The notes under the pieces were generated by a model that searched no databases, was not told the origin of the DNA, and saw nothing but the letters and a program-made list of their open reading frames with translations. Source: Hypoxylon rubiginosum (Eukaryota; Ascomycota; Sordariomycetes; Xylariales; Hypoxylaceae). From it: a DNA stretch of 64,000 nt. Positions 9,963-21,172 of this stretch are shown here, piece after piece; position 1 is the first letter of the stretch; each line of letters begins with the position of its first letter. A program made the translations under genes and the position numbers. The stretch spans positions 310,001-374,000 of the forward strand of contig CADCXA010000007.1 of the NCBI GenBank assembly GCA_902806565.1, given 5' to 3'.

Positions 9963-10770
9963 CTCACCATCTACCACTTTACCATTCCGACCTTGACCTA
10001 GACCTTGAAACAGGTCGGGTCCTTCCGGCCGCTTCTCTTCTATTTTTCCCAATTTGATCTGTGTGTTCGCTCGTTCTCCATTTATCACAGGACTTCAGAC
10101 ACGACACACACGACCTAACTCGTCTGATACTTTGGTACACATACCTACTCTCTCGTCGTCGTAGCCCTACCGATGCATTCATCTCTCCAAGGCTACTAAG
10201 GCTACTAAAGAAGGGGAACAAAAAGGCAACCTCTCTACACATTAGGTACGTAGGTAATTACAAAACTAGTCTCATTAAAGTACCTGACATATACTTCTTG
10301 GCTTCGTTATGTTATAATCTACGCTACTGCATCAGCATCCACCACCCCATTCTTACCCTACCTACTTTTTCTCACTTTAGCAGCCCTTCTCAGCTGTCGG
10401 GCACAGAGCACAGATAAGAACTGTCTCTACTTCGTACTCCTTCTCTTCTATCCTGTCGTTTGATTTTCCGGATTTTTGGGCCAAATTGGGTGTCATCTAC
10501 CAAGCAATTGCGCTCGTTAGCAGACCTGATCGGCATTTATCCCTTCGGCGATACTGACTTTATATACAGCTTACCTTTTTGGCATCTGCACTCACCACTC
10601 TTACGCGCGTCGACTCAAGCAGTTTGCCCAAGAGCAGGGAGACTTTTTCAAAATGCGCTGCGAACTCGTAGTCTATCTTCTGAATAAGTGACGAAACTGA
10701 GAAAGCAGTCGCCCGCGGGCTGTCCCTCGCTTCTCTGAGGTGTCATTCCGGCACCCATAATCAGCCGGAT

Positions 10771-13700
10771 ATGTCACCTTTTTCTCGTTCTCCACAGGCT
10801 CCTGCAAATCGCGGCGCATCTGTCAAAGCCGAGGCTGCGGAAGGCAGTCATGCATCTGACGACGACGATTTCGCATTGCAAACTCAAGCAACAGACTCTC
10901 CGGCTGGAGATACACCAGCGTCTGCTCTGCGAGGTAACCCTGCTGAGAGCTCTAGCGAAGCACCATCCGTTCCTCTTCAGAAGCGCAGAAGGGTAACGCG
11001 CGCATGCGAGTATGCATTTTCAGATCTCCCTCCTTCGATTTCTAGAGCTCGGGTCTTTATGGGGATTTTTGTGGAACCGTCTCCAGCTCCTATGGCGAAT
11101 ATCTGATATCCCAACGTTCAAAGTTAAATCTAATAGTACGACTACTAACTTCTTCTTATAGTGAGTGCCGTAGGAAAAAGATAAAATGTGATGGCAAGCA
11201 GCCATGCACACATTGCCAAGTGTATAGTTACGGTAACTAACCTTCCCTTCCTTGTCGAGTTTCCGATCTAGCTGATATATTCGTGATAGAATGCACCTAT
11301 GATAAACCTTCGAACAGACGAAGGAACCCGGCTCCACAGTATATAGAGGCACTGGAGAATAAACTATCGAGAGCCGAGACGTTACTGCGCAAATTTATGC
11401 CAGATGTTGACCTCAATGATCCAAGCCTGGATCCCGCTGTCCAACAGGAATTTCGTATGCGAGAGCAAGCTAGGCTACGGGCTGCTACGTCTAAGGGAAA
11501 GCATTCTAGCTCCTCGTCATCCCTCGATGCCCAGTTGCACTCTATGATCGAGACCGTTGGTCAACTCGACCTCGACGAGAAGGGAGATTATGATTTCCAG
11601 GGAAACTCGTCCGGCTCAGTCTTCTTTAAGAGAATGAAGGAACATTTCCGCAGTCTTTTAGGCAGAGATTATCAGATTCCATTTCTTCCTCGACCACCCC
11701 GACCCGCCGGCGTGGCTACTCTTGACTCTCCTGGACCTTCGTCAAGCTCGCGGGCACCGCCGAGTCATTCCTCGAGTATATACGATTTACCTCCGAAAGA
11801 ACGGGCACTCGCCCTATGCTCGGAGTCCCTCAACAATGCGACATGTCTTTTGCGAATCGTTCATATCCCTTCTTTCTACAAGATGTTGGACGGCTTATAC
11901 GAGAAGCCAGCAGACGCTCTGGGGAAGGAAGACAAGAGGAGCTTAGCACTAGCATACTCTGTCATGGCACTAGGTTGCATGTACAACATCCCTGAGAAGG
12001 ATAGTATGGGTGTCCCGCCCTACAAGATTTCAATCGATGAAGCGTAATATCAAAGCCCTTTCTATCGAGCTCAAGTTTGGTTGGCTAATTTTTATATATA
12101 TCCAGAGTCAAATATTACAGCGCAGCTAGGGTGCTGCTGCAAGACATAACCGAATGTCGGGATCTAACGTCGCTCCAGGCATTGCTCTTCATGATACTGT
12201 TCATCCAGTCGATATCGAATTTGAGCACCTGCTATGGATTTGTAGGAATTGCTCTACGATCTGCGCTAAGGATGGGTCTGCATCGACATCTGCCTCATAT
12301 TAAGTTAAACCCGATAGAATCTGAAACGAGAAAACGGGTATTCTATATATGTCGACAGATGGACACTTACGTATCGGCACTACTCGGGTTTCCATTGCTT
12401 CTTAACGACGAAGACATCGATCAGCCTTTGCCAACTCCAGTGGATGATCAGTTCATCACGAAGGACGCCATTCTCATCCCGCCTCCGGGAACCCCATCTT
12501 TTTTCGAGGCTTTTAATGCGCATGTAAAATTGATGGACATACTTGGAAAGGTTGTGAAACATATCTATCCGTTGAAAGGCATCGAGCAGAGTGAGAATGA
12601 AGGTGGTGGACAACCTTACGCATCCTACATGATTAGCTACGGCAAAGTTAAAGAAATGGAGAAAGAACTTCAGCAATGGAACGAGGAGTTACCAGTTACT
12701 TGGCGGCCGGACTCTGAAGGGCCTGTCGAAGTCGTTCGGTAAGATGCCCCCCGAAACCCGAATCTTATACGTAAACTTGACTAAATGTATGATAGCGTTC
12801 GCAACTTGTTGAGATTCGCTTATGCCCATGTGCAGATGGTCTTATATAGACCATTTTTGCATTACGTCTCTCCACGTATTTCTGCCGGCAAGGACGTTAA
12901 TGAGCGCGCCTACGCCTGCGGAGCTGCTGGTATAAGTGTCGCACGAAACATCGTTCACATCGGAACAGAGATGCGGAAACAAGTCTCCCTTGTCGGTCCG
13001 TATTGGTTCACCCTCTTCACCGAGTTCTTTGCTATAATATCCTTGGTATTCTTTGTTTTGGAGAATCAAGATAAGCCAGGGTCTGTAGAGATACTCGCAG
13101 ATGCCGTTGCGGGTAAGGAGATGATCAGTGAGCTGTCGGGGAAGAGCATGGTTGCGGATCGCATATCTGGCTCTTTAGCTGTAAGTCGGGGTTCCGTGGC
13201 GACGTTGGGAAGACAGAACTAATCTTTACAAGATGCTCTTTGAACAATTGCCAGATAACCTTAAGGAGGTGAGAGCTCGAACGGTGCCGTCGCGCAAACG
13301 TCCTGCTTCGGGTTCACAGGCTAGCGGCGCCTCGATACCGCTTCCTTCGACATTCTCTACCGAGTCAGTCCTCGCTAAACCGGAGAGGGCCAGTCGATCT
13401 CAAGGCATATCTTCGAAAAAGGCAGGTAAAGCTCCGGCTAGGCCAGTCACGCAAGACATCCCAGTCAACGATTCTCCTCTGCCCCAACCAGAACTAGGCG
13501 GTTCATTTGCCTCCAGCTTTCAGTTTTCGCCGCTGGATTTGACAATCCCATCGCCGGATTCTGTTACTGCCGCCGCACTGCACGAGACAAGTCCTATGGA
13601 CTTGCAGCACCAGGCGTTCAGTACCGGCAACCCAATCCACCAGCTCGACGCTGTCATGTTTCCCTCGGACGATCCGTTGGCATATCCTAATCAACCGCAA

Positions 13701-14069
13701 GTTGATTTTGGAACTCATCAATCCAGCATTCCTGGTGTTAGTCCAGGGGATCTTTCACATCACGATCCTTCTCAGTTCTATATACCTAACTTTTACGAAG
13801 GTATTGAGGGACAGCTCATGGGGCCGCTTCCGCCATATTTAATGCAATCCCAGGTGCAGCCGAGCTTCAATTTCCCAGCCCAAATGTACTCTGACCCAAT
13901 GCTGCAGCAGATGCATACTATAGAGCACCGCCAACCACAGACGCAAGCTCAGCTTCAGCCAGGCCAATCGCATTCAGGGCGACGGCGGGGCCAACAGTCG
14001 AGAGGCATGGAGGAGTTACTAGCTAATGCATCGTGGCACGGATCGTTCACCCAGCACGGAATGGATTGA
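10771..14069 (+). CDS. Gal4-type Zn2Cys6 transcription factor (972 aa)
   Basis: Nuclear transcription regulator. Predicted exons are 10771-11009, 11162-11232, 11290-12043, 12106-12738, 12796-13180 and 13233-14069. The zinc cluster RACDECRRKKIKCDGKQPCT then HCQVYSYEC has all six cysteines (spacing 2-6-5-2-6). Two introns cut it, one inside the codon after the first Cys and one just before the last. A basic linker (DKPSNRRRNPAPQYIEALE) and a heptad-like dimerisation helix follow. The fungal-specific TF domain includes CLLRIVHIPSFYKML, RSALRMGLHRHLP and ETRKRVFYICRQMDTYVSAL. The C-terminus is Pro/Gln/Ser-rich, suggesting an activation region. From memory it resembles the CLR-1/ClrA cellulose regulators, but I cannot verify this and give no symbol. 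Confidence 0.9.
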
Positions 14070-15173
14070 GTTTATGAATAGAAAAAAAGGATACCCCCCC
14101 TTGCATGGTTGCAACAGTAGCATATTCACGCACGTTTGCCCTAAGATGATTGTAGGGACTGGAGTTCGGGGTAGTCAAAAGAATCAAGGTTCGACATCGA
14201 TCACGAACCGTTCCAACTTCCTGAATGATTTTGATATTGTGGATACTATCCAGAGTAAACATGCGATGTCTCGAATGAATGATGTCTCGCACATTCTACG
14301 ATGGCGATGGCGATGGCAATGATGATGGAGATGGAGATGATGATGGGGATGGAGATGGCGATGACGCGAATCTGTCGATACCCCAAAGACGCTATTTACG
14401 CACACGCCGGAGTCATAGATGTACATAGACGTACGAATTGAACACATAACTCGACGTGAATGGTATCCATTTCGTCATGTTGCTGAACAATTGTGCAAAG
14501 GGGCCAGCGGAGCACGTCTCTGTATTGGCGATATCGGGAGGGACGGTGACGGATTGTCAGATCGACTGTGTGCGATGTTGGCCAAAGCACCCCATATGCT
14601 CGGCTCTCATTAGTTGAAATGCTAAGCAAATTGCATACAGCCGCAGAACAGCGAGGCGAGCCTCATCGGAATGGTGGACGTACGGCCAGCAGATGGAGAC
14701 CAAGTGGGCATGCCGGCGTCAAAGCCGACGATTCTACACGTGGGACCCCTTGTCTGATCCAACGACCCCTGTTCCCCAAGGCTAATCGGGTTTCCCAAGG
14801 ACCTGCACGACTGCCTTAACGCGGGTCGCTTGACCTCGGACCCCATTAGTGAGTCGAGTAATCGACCCCTTTTGTACGTGTAACTAGATTATAGGCGTCG
14901 TCTTGAAACGCGAACCGTACTGCGCCACGTGAGGCCTTACCAACCAGGCTGAACCAGCTCAGCTTTACATGAGGCTATTGTGTCGAATCAGATGAGCCGG
15001 TGCGGTCCCTTTGTTAGGCGCACGCCAGGGGGTCTTCTGCGAACGAACTTGTACAACAGTCCGATCACACCCCACCACCCTCATTGATGGTTGATGCTGT
15101 CACTGCTCTACTCGTCCAAAAAACACCAACATAGACGACAGATTATACAAGAAGACATAGAAGACATAGCAAG
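14070..15173. other. Intergenic with GATGGC/GATGGA repeat
   Basis: Terminator side of the Zn2Cys6 gene and promoter side of the aminopeptidase gene. A hexanucleotide tract at 14301-14366 is the only clear structure. Small open frames show no family signal. Confidence 0.55.
14301..14366. repeat. Degenerate GATGGN hexanucleotide tract
   Basis: About eleven six-base units of gatggc, gatgga, gatgat and ggatgg type in tandem, 230 bp after the transcription factor stop. Confidence 0.75.
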
Positions 15174-18017
15174 ATGGAGGCTATAGATATCGACTACAGC
15201 CTGGTGCTCCTCGACGAGTTTGATGCTCTGTACGTGCCATTGCCATTCCGAATCCCCTCTTATCACCATCCCTCATCCCTCATCTCTCACCTCTCACCCC
15301 TTACTCCCTTACTCAGCACAAGATGTCTACCGCCACACTAGACCACAACACATTCCGCTGCAGGACGAGAGGCCTGCTTCACAGCGCCGTCTCGGCCGCC
15401 GTCGCAGTCGTGTTCAGTTTACCACTTATTTCTAGATTTGCACTAACCAACGTCGCAAACCGAAACAGTTCCGTCGAGGTCAACACCGTTCCGGAGCCAG
15501 ATAACAAAGACGATGAGAGTCTGAAGAAGTATCCTGGTGAGTTTATGAGCTCTATGTGCCCTCCCTATTCCCTCGTGCTATAGACCAGCTTCATTCCTGG
15601 CAGTCCGCTTCAGTGTACCAGCCGTCGACTCAATACTGTTTGCTGTTCATACATATACCTTCATTACGTTCGCACATCTACAGCCTGAGCATGATTGTCT
15701 GAAGGGGGTTAAAATGTCGAGGAATTGGTTATTTGTGATGCATGGAAAGACATGCATTTCTATTTTATCATGCGATACGGCATACGCAAACCCCTTACCC
15801 CCTACCTCCCCTTCTAACACGTTTACTTTAACTTTCCCATCTACATCAGCAGTTCACATATTGAGGTTTCTTTGATTTCCCCTCGAAACTTGACAAGTTT
15901 GGAGATATATACTAATTGTCTACACATAGCCAAACTACATGCGAGAAAGGTTGCCAAACAACTGGGAACTGAAAATGGCATTATCTACTTGCCCGGCCAG
16001 CTGGAATCGACCTGGGAAGACTCGGATCAGGGTCCGCCATTTCGGCAACGCCGATAGTACGTCCACTTTGCAAACGGCATCAACCTCCCTATATCTATGT
16101 ACTTGATACTGACCACAAATTCCTAGTTTCTATTACATGACCGGAGCCAACTTCCCGGGCTGCAGCATGACATACGACGTTGCCGCAGACAAGCTCACAT
16201 TATGGATCCCGTTCACGCCACCGGCAACGATACTCTGGTTTGGGAACACGCCCTCGCCGGAAGAGTGTCTAACCAAGTCAGACGTGCATGACGTGAAGTA
16301 CATAGGCGAGCTGGCATCGTACCTCACCGCGCGACTAGCCACCGTCAAGACGCTATACGCGCTGCGGCCGTCGCAGCTACCCCGGTTCGACGGGTTCGAG
16401 CAGATGAAGCCGTCGCTCAAGATCGACGTGACGTCGCTGCAGCCGGCGATCGACGAGGCGCGGCTCATCAAGTGCGACTACGAGGTGGCCATGATCCGCA
16501 AGGCCAATGACGTGTCGTCGGCGGCGCACAAGAAGGCGGCGATGCTCGCGTACGGCATGAAGAACGAGTGCGAGGTCGAGGCCGCCTTCCTGCAGGCGTG
16601 CGCGGCCGCCAACGCGCACTCGCAGGCGTACCCCGTCATCGCCGGCTCGGGCGCCAACGCGTCGACGCTGCACTACGAGGCCAACAACGAGCCGCTTGCC
16701 GGCCGCCAGATCCTCGTGCTGGACGCGGGCGCCGAGTGGAACTGCTACGCCAGCGACGTGACGCGCACGCTGCCCATCGGCCCGCGGTACAAGTTCACGG
16801 CCGAGGCCAAGGCCGTCTACGAGCTCGTCCACCGCATGCAGGACGAGTGCATCCAGCGCATCAAGCCCGGGGTCGTGTTCCGCGACCTGCAGCTGCACGC
16901 CACCCTCGTCGCCGTCCAGGGTCTCCTCGACCTCGGCGTCCTCCGCAACGGCACCGCCGACGAGATCTTCAAGAACGGCACCGGCGCCGCCTTCTTCCCC
17001 CACGGCCTGGGCCACCACGTCGGCCTCGACGTCCACGAGTTAGTTTTCCCTTCTTCTTCTTCTCTGCTTTCCCCTCCCCCTATCCCCATCAAGCCCATTC
17101 CTCTCCTAAGCCCGCAGCCACAACCCCCTATAACCATCCCTTTCCCCTCTTCTCCTCCTCCTTCTCCCCGTGAAAACAGTCGCAGTAGTAGTAACAGTCG
17201 ATTTCCTAGTGTCCTCAGCAGAGACCTCCTGAAGCCAGCCGGCGAGGGTATGTGGGGCAAGCGGCGGCCCATCGGGCCCCAGTCGGTACGCGCCATGATC
17301 AAGCAGGCCGCCGTCGACGCCGCCAACTCGCCCGCCGCCGCCGCCTCCTCTACCGCCAACTCGTCTGGCGTCGGAGGTACATCGCAGCAGCAGACAACTA
17401 CCACCACCACCACGCCACCCGGCTCGCCTACGACGGCTGCGACAACGACAACAACAACGACAGCAACGCCAGCGACTACGGCGACGCAAGACCAAGACCA
17501 GGACAAGGACAAAGACAAGGACAAGGGCAAAGACAAAGCGGAAAGGCCCTTCTTCCCCAAACCGCTAGTCCGCGCCGGTACCGTCCCGCTCCCCGCCTTC
17601 ACCTCGTCGCCCTCGGAAGCGCCGCCCCAGCACGGCGTCCCGCGGATCACCACGACGTCCCCTCCCGCATCGCCCCCCAACTCCCCGACCAAGCCGCAGA
17701 AGAAGTCCTCCACCAACAGCACCACAACTGCCTCGAAATCGTCGTCGTCGAAGAACGGCAAGCACAACACCCTGCAGGCCAACATGATCGTGACAGTAGA
17801 GCCGGGCGTCTACTTCTGCCGGCCGTACGTGGAGGCCTACTTCCTGCGGCGCGAGGAGCACGCGCGGTACATCGACGCCGAGGTGCTAGAGAAGTACTGG
17901 GCGGTCGGGGGCGCGCGCGTCGAGGACGACGTGCTGGTGACGGAGGGGGGGTACGAGGTCCTGACTACGGCGCCTAAGGGGCAGGAGTTGTTGAAGCTTA
18001 TGGGGTATGCTGCGTGA
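15174..18017 (+). CDS. Xaa-Pro aminopeptidase/prolidase (M24B) with long internal insert
   Basis: Metallopeptidase that cleaves next to proline. Predicted exons are 15174-15229, 15469-15536, 15930-16056, 16127-17038 and 17210-18017 (656 aa). The N-terminal AMP_N domain has [17 protein letters not shown] and [18 protein letters not shown]. The creatinase fold carries all five metal ligands: the two Asp in [19 protein letters not shown], His in [11 protein letters not shown], Glu in VTVEPGVYF and Glu in [10 protein letters not shown]. Between VHD (about 388) and NMIVTVEPG (about 578) sits a 190-residue insert rich in Thr, Ala, Pro and Ser with an Asp/Lys run. Relatives I know have a much shorter loop here. 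Introns 1 and 2 are long for this genome (239 and 393 nt). Intron 4 (171 nt) is a multiple of three with no stop. Confidence 0.88.
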
Positions 18018-18683
18018 AGCGATATCTCGTAGCCTTACTCGGCTGCTCGGGAGGGATGGAAGATAGATATAGATAGATGATTTGGGATGGAATGAAATGA
18101 AATGAGGGTAGGGTGGACAGGGAGTTTGGGAGGATGGACTACGCATTCGCTTTTGGGGAAACCTATCTCACCTCTTTTTTTTATATCTTGTTTTTATTTG
18201 CATCATGGAGTTTGGCGGGAGTACGGGTTGGAGAGTACACCGGGGTAGTTGGATACAGCATATCGTCGTTGCATCTCATTCTTTGCATTCGTTGGATTTT
18301 GGGGTTCATACATCTCTTTTTTCTTCATGGGTCTCAAGACCCCCCTTCATTTTTTACTCTTATACCATATTTTGCATAGCCAGAAAAAAAGATCTCTTTT
18401 TTCGTTGGGACGGTTGGGTGTCAAGGGCTGGGAATCAACTCGTCTTTTTATATATTGGGTATAGGACAGGTCACATACACATCATATCAAATTGATGCCA
18501 CATACTCTAGCAAAACGTTTAGGTGAAAATCCTTCCTTCCGAATAGTACATTTTTTGGTAAAGGCGCTATAAAAATCATTGCGACGTTCATTCCACATCC
18601 TGGTATTCCTTTTATACAAAGCCATACACGCGATACACCTCGTCTAATAAGACCCAAATAATTTCTCCCCCGAATTAAAGTAG
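18018..18683. other. Intergenic, convergent 3' regions
   Basis: T-rich on the plus strand between the stops of the aminopeptidase and lectin genes. No gene, RNA or repeat was seen. Confidence 0.6.
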
Positions 18684-20099
18684 CTATAGATACTTCTTGG
18701 GCATCGTCTTCTTCCGCTCATAGTAAATGTAGGCCGCCACTATTAATATCTGGCTTCCGATGATGACAAAGATAAGCTTCCCGTGTTTCGGCGCGGCCTG
18801 GATCGCGACGTGCTCCAGCATGGTGCCGTGGTTGGAGCCGATGAAATTCTTCAAGGCGTGCTCCGAGTCCTTCACCTTGAGGTTGATGTCGTTGCGCATA
18901 TCTCGCATGTCCCGCTGCAGCTTGATAATATCATTCTGGATCGCGTCGAGCTTGTCTAGCTTAGCTAGGATCTGCTTCACGTCATTGACAGCCTTCGATG
19001 TCTCTTCGTGGCGCTTCTCGCCTAGGTTACCTAAGCTCGCGACTTGGCGGAAGATGGTCGAAAGGTGGTGGTTAGTGCTCTGCAGACGATTGTGTAGATC
19101 TTCGAACTGAGCCTTGGAGCTTGTGATGGTGTCGGCGGACATATCTGGGATAGTATCATCGAAAGCGTCGCCTGCGTTGCCGTTGCCTGTGTTGGCGTAA
19201 TTCTGGTTATTAGACGTACGACCGTAGCTCATCTGGGCCTGGGCCTGGTTTTGGTTTTGGTTTGACTGCTGCTGCTGTTGCGGAGGCGCATTTTGCTTGG
19301 CATCGAGATTCTCCGTCATGGTAACCATCTTGAATATCTCAGACGAATCCGGGTTATCTCCTGCCGCAGCTGTGATGCCAAAGTAGTATCCCGCCGGGAT
19401 ACTGATCTTATCGCTTTCGAAACATAGTCGACCGTCAACCTCGACTTTGAATACCTGGCTAGTCTGTCTTAGCTTGATCTGAGAAGGCCGGCCAAGGTTT
19501 CGGTAGGCATAATTGCAATGCCCAAAAGCGAGGCTGTCCACGCTCTGGTGCGCCTTGAAGTCGGTGGTGCCGTCATTTAGGAAACCCCTGACCATGCCAC
19601 CCGAACCGCCATGTTGGTCAATGACGAGGGCTAATCCGTCAAATCTATTGACGGTATAGATGCTCGATTGACCAATTTCTTGGTTACCTCGTCTCGCAAG
19701 CCAGATGTTGAGGTTGCCGCTCCCCCTTTCCGGACCGTTCACCCTTAAATCTACATCAGCCACCCATTGTGAATACCTGTTCGGTTGGTCGGCCCATATC
19801 GCGCCTCGAGTATTGCCGGGGTGCGGCGGCGTGAGGATTAGTTTGTTGGAAAGGACTTCGGGAACGTCTGGCGTGCCCTGGATGGAGAAGCCTGGTACGG
19901 TAGCTTGTCCTCGGTCGTTTATTCTACGAGATTTACATTAGTCTCCGAGTAAGGGGAGATAGGATATAACCTAACGCGCAACCTACCTGCCAGTGTAGCC
20001 GAAGCTCAATTCATTGACAAGAAATTGTGCTTGCGCTTCAGCGAATTTTGCAGTTGTAGCCAACCCGAAGGCTAAGGCTGAAGATTGTAAGATACGCAT
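18684..20099 (-). CDS. L-type lectin cargo receptor, Emp47/ERGIC-53-like
   Basis: Type I membrane lectin that carries glycoproteins between ER and Golgi. Exon 1 is 20099-19987 and exon 2 is 19923-18684 (450 aa). Residues 1-23 form a signal peptide (MRILQSSALAFGLATTAKFA). The lectin domain follows, with LNIWLARRG, DGLALVIDQHGGSGGMVRGF, an FxGHCNYAYRN-like segment (FGHCNYAYRNLG) and GYYFGITAAAGDN. Next come a Gln/Asn-rich linker, a coiled-coil stalk, one transmembrane helix (KLIFVIIGSQILIVAAYIYY) and the cytosolic end KTMPKKYL. The final KKYL fits the KKXX ER-retrieval rule. The coiled coil and KKXX end favour the Emp47/ERGIC-53 branch over VIP36. Confidence 0.9.
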
Positions 20100-21164
20100 T
20101 ATTTCCCCCAGCTCAGAATCAGGATCAGTTAACGAAGAGGAAGCTGTGGAACGAATATGGTAGGATATGATAGATTAAACAACTGTCTGATTATTGTTTT
20201 CAGTAGTGGAGGGAGAAGGCTGAAAATAAAAAAGGGAGCCTCAAAGAGCTGGTCGTGACGTTCATAAGGACACTTTGCACCAAGCTACTTTGGCTACTCC
20301 AGCTGCCCAGTCTAAGAAGGAAGCTTAGAAAAAAAAGATGTGGGGAGCTTTGATATAAACTACCCAAGAAATGAACACGAACAAATGGTTCTCATGCGAA
20401 TAGAAACACTGGCGAGCATGCCTCTGGCTGGCTGGAGAAAGGAATCTCGATTAGATGTGGAAAAAGGAGAAAGAACAAATAAATAAATGATATTAAATTT
20501 TTGCAAGGTGCGACAATTCAAAATAGTCGATCTTTTGTTTTCCCCTTCCCCAGAAAGTAAAAAGCGTGCAAGCTTGAGTGCTGCCGTTTTTAGTATGAGC
20601 TAACCTGGAAGGAAGCTTGAAACGACTTGTACCTGAGTACCCGTGCCTTGTCGCGCTAATGTCACAATTAACTTTGTATTTTAGTATTTTAGCCCCCATT
20701 TTGTATTAGCGCGAAGAAGCCGTGGGCAGGGCGGCAAGCTGGCAGGCTGGCCGGCTGGCTGACCGGCTGGTTAGGGGTGCTGTCTCGGATCTGCTCCATC
20801 TTCGGACGGATCTAACTGAAGGGACGAGGGACGCACGGACCTTGTATTAGTGAACTACATGTATGTACGTACATATGTACCTTAAACAGATTTTACTTGA
20901 ACCTTGCACTTGCCACTCCCAGGTACTAGCGGGATGTGCAGATGTGGCATGTCGCACGTTACACGTCGGCAAAAATACGTACCGGTTATGTGGAGCCTGC
21001 ATCCTAGCCTCAATTGACTTCAATTCTTCAGCTAACATTAAACTTAAGCACCTTAAGCACTGCAGCTACCAACTTTCACCTTTGCGCCGTGATAGTTACC
21101 AGAAACACCCCCATTGGTAACACCAATCACTCGGTATTCGCACCTGTCATGAATCCTGCCTCCA
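20100..21164. promoter_or_regulatory. Shared divergent region of lectin and ALG8 genes
   Basis: Both promoters lie in this 1.07 kb. It contains a GC-rich ctggc minisatellite-like tract at 20729-20773 and an AT-rich part next to the lectin start. A small upstream open frame overlaps the ALG8 start. No other gene was recognised. Confidence 0.55.
20729..20773. repeat. Imperfect ggctggc repeat
   Basis: Successive ggcaagctggcaggctggcc / ggctggctgaccggctgg units form a short degenerate tandem tract. Confidence 0.6.
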
Positions 21165-21172
21165 ATGACTGA
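21149..21172 (+). promoter_or_regulatory. Eight-codon upstream open frame overlapping the ALG8 start
   Basis: ATG at 21149 opens MNPASND then TGA at 21170-21172, in a different frame from the ALG8 ATG at 21165. The upstream ATG has G at -3 while the ALG8 ATG has C at -3, so scanning ribosomes might prefer the short frame if the transcript includes it. The transcript start is unknown. Confidence 0.4.

Larger units (their letters stand above)
6692..10770. other. Long intergenic region (4.1 kb)
   Basis: This holds the CSN1 promoter on the left and the leader and promoter of the Zn2Cys6 gene on the right. It contains a perfect TACCTAGGTA palindrome at 7257-7266, a GCAGTT array near 9431, an 8-bp array near 9911 and a T/C-rich tract near 8290-8345. 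Short open frames occur on both strands around 7477-8180 and 8567-8949. None has recognisable sequence, codon bias or splice-joined continuation. Confidence 0.55.
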
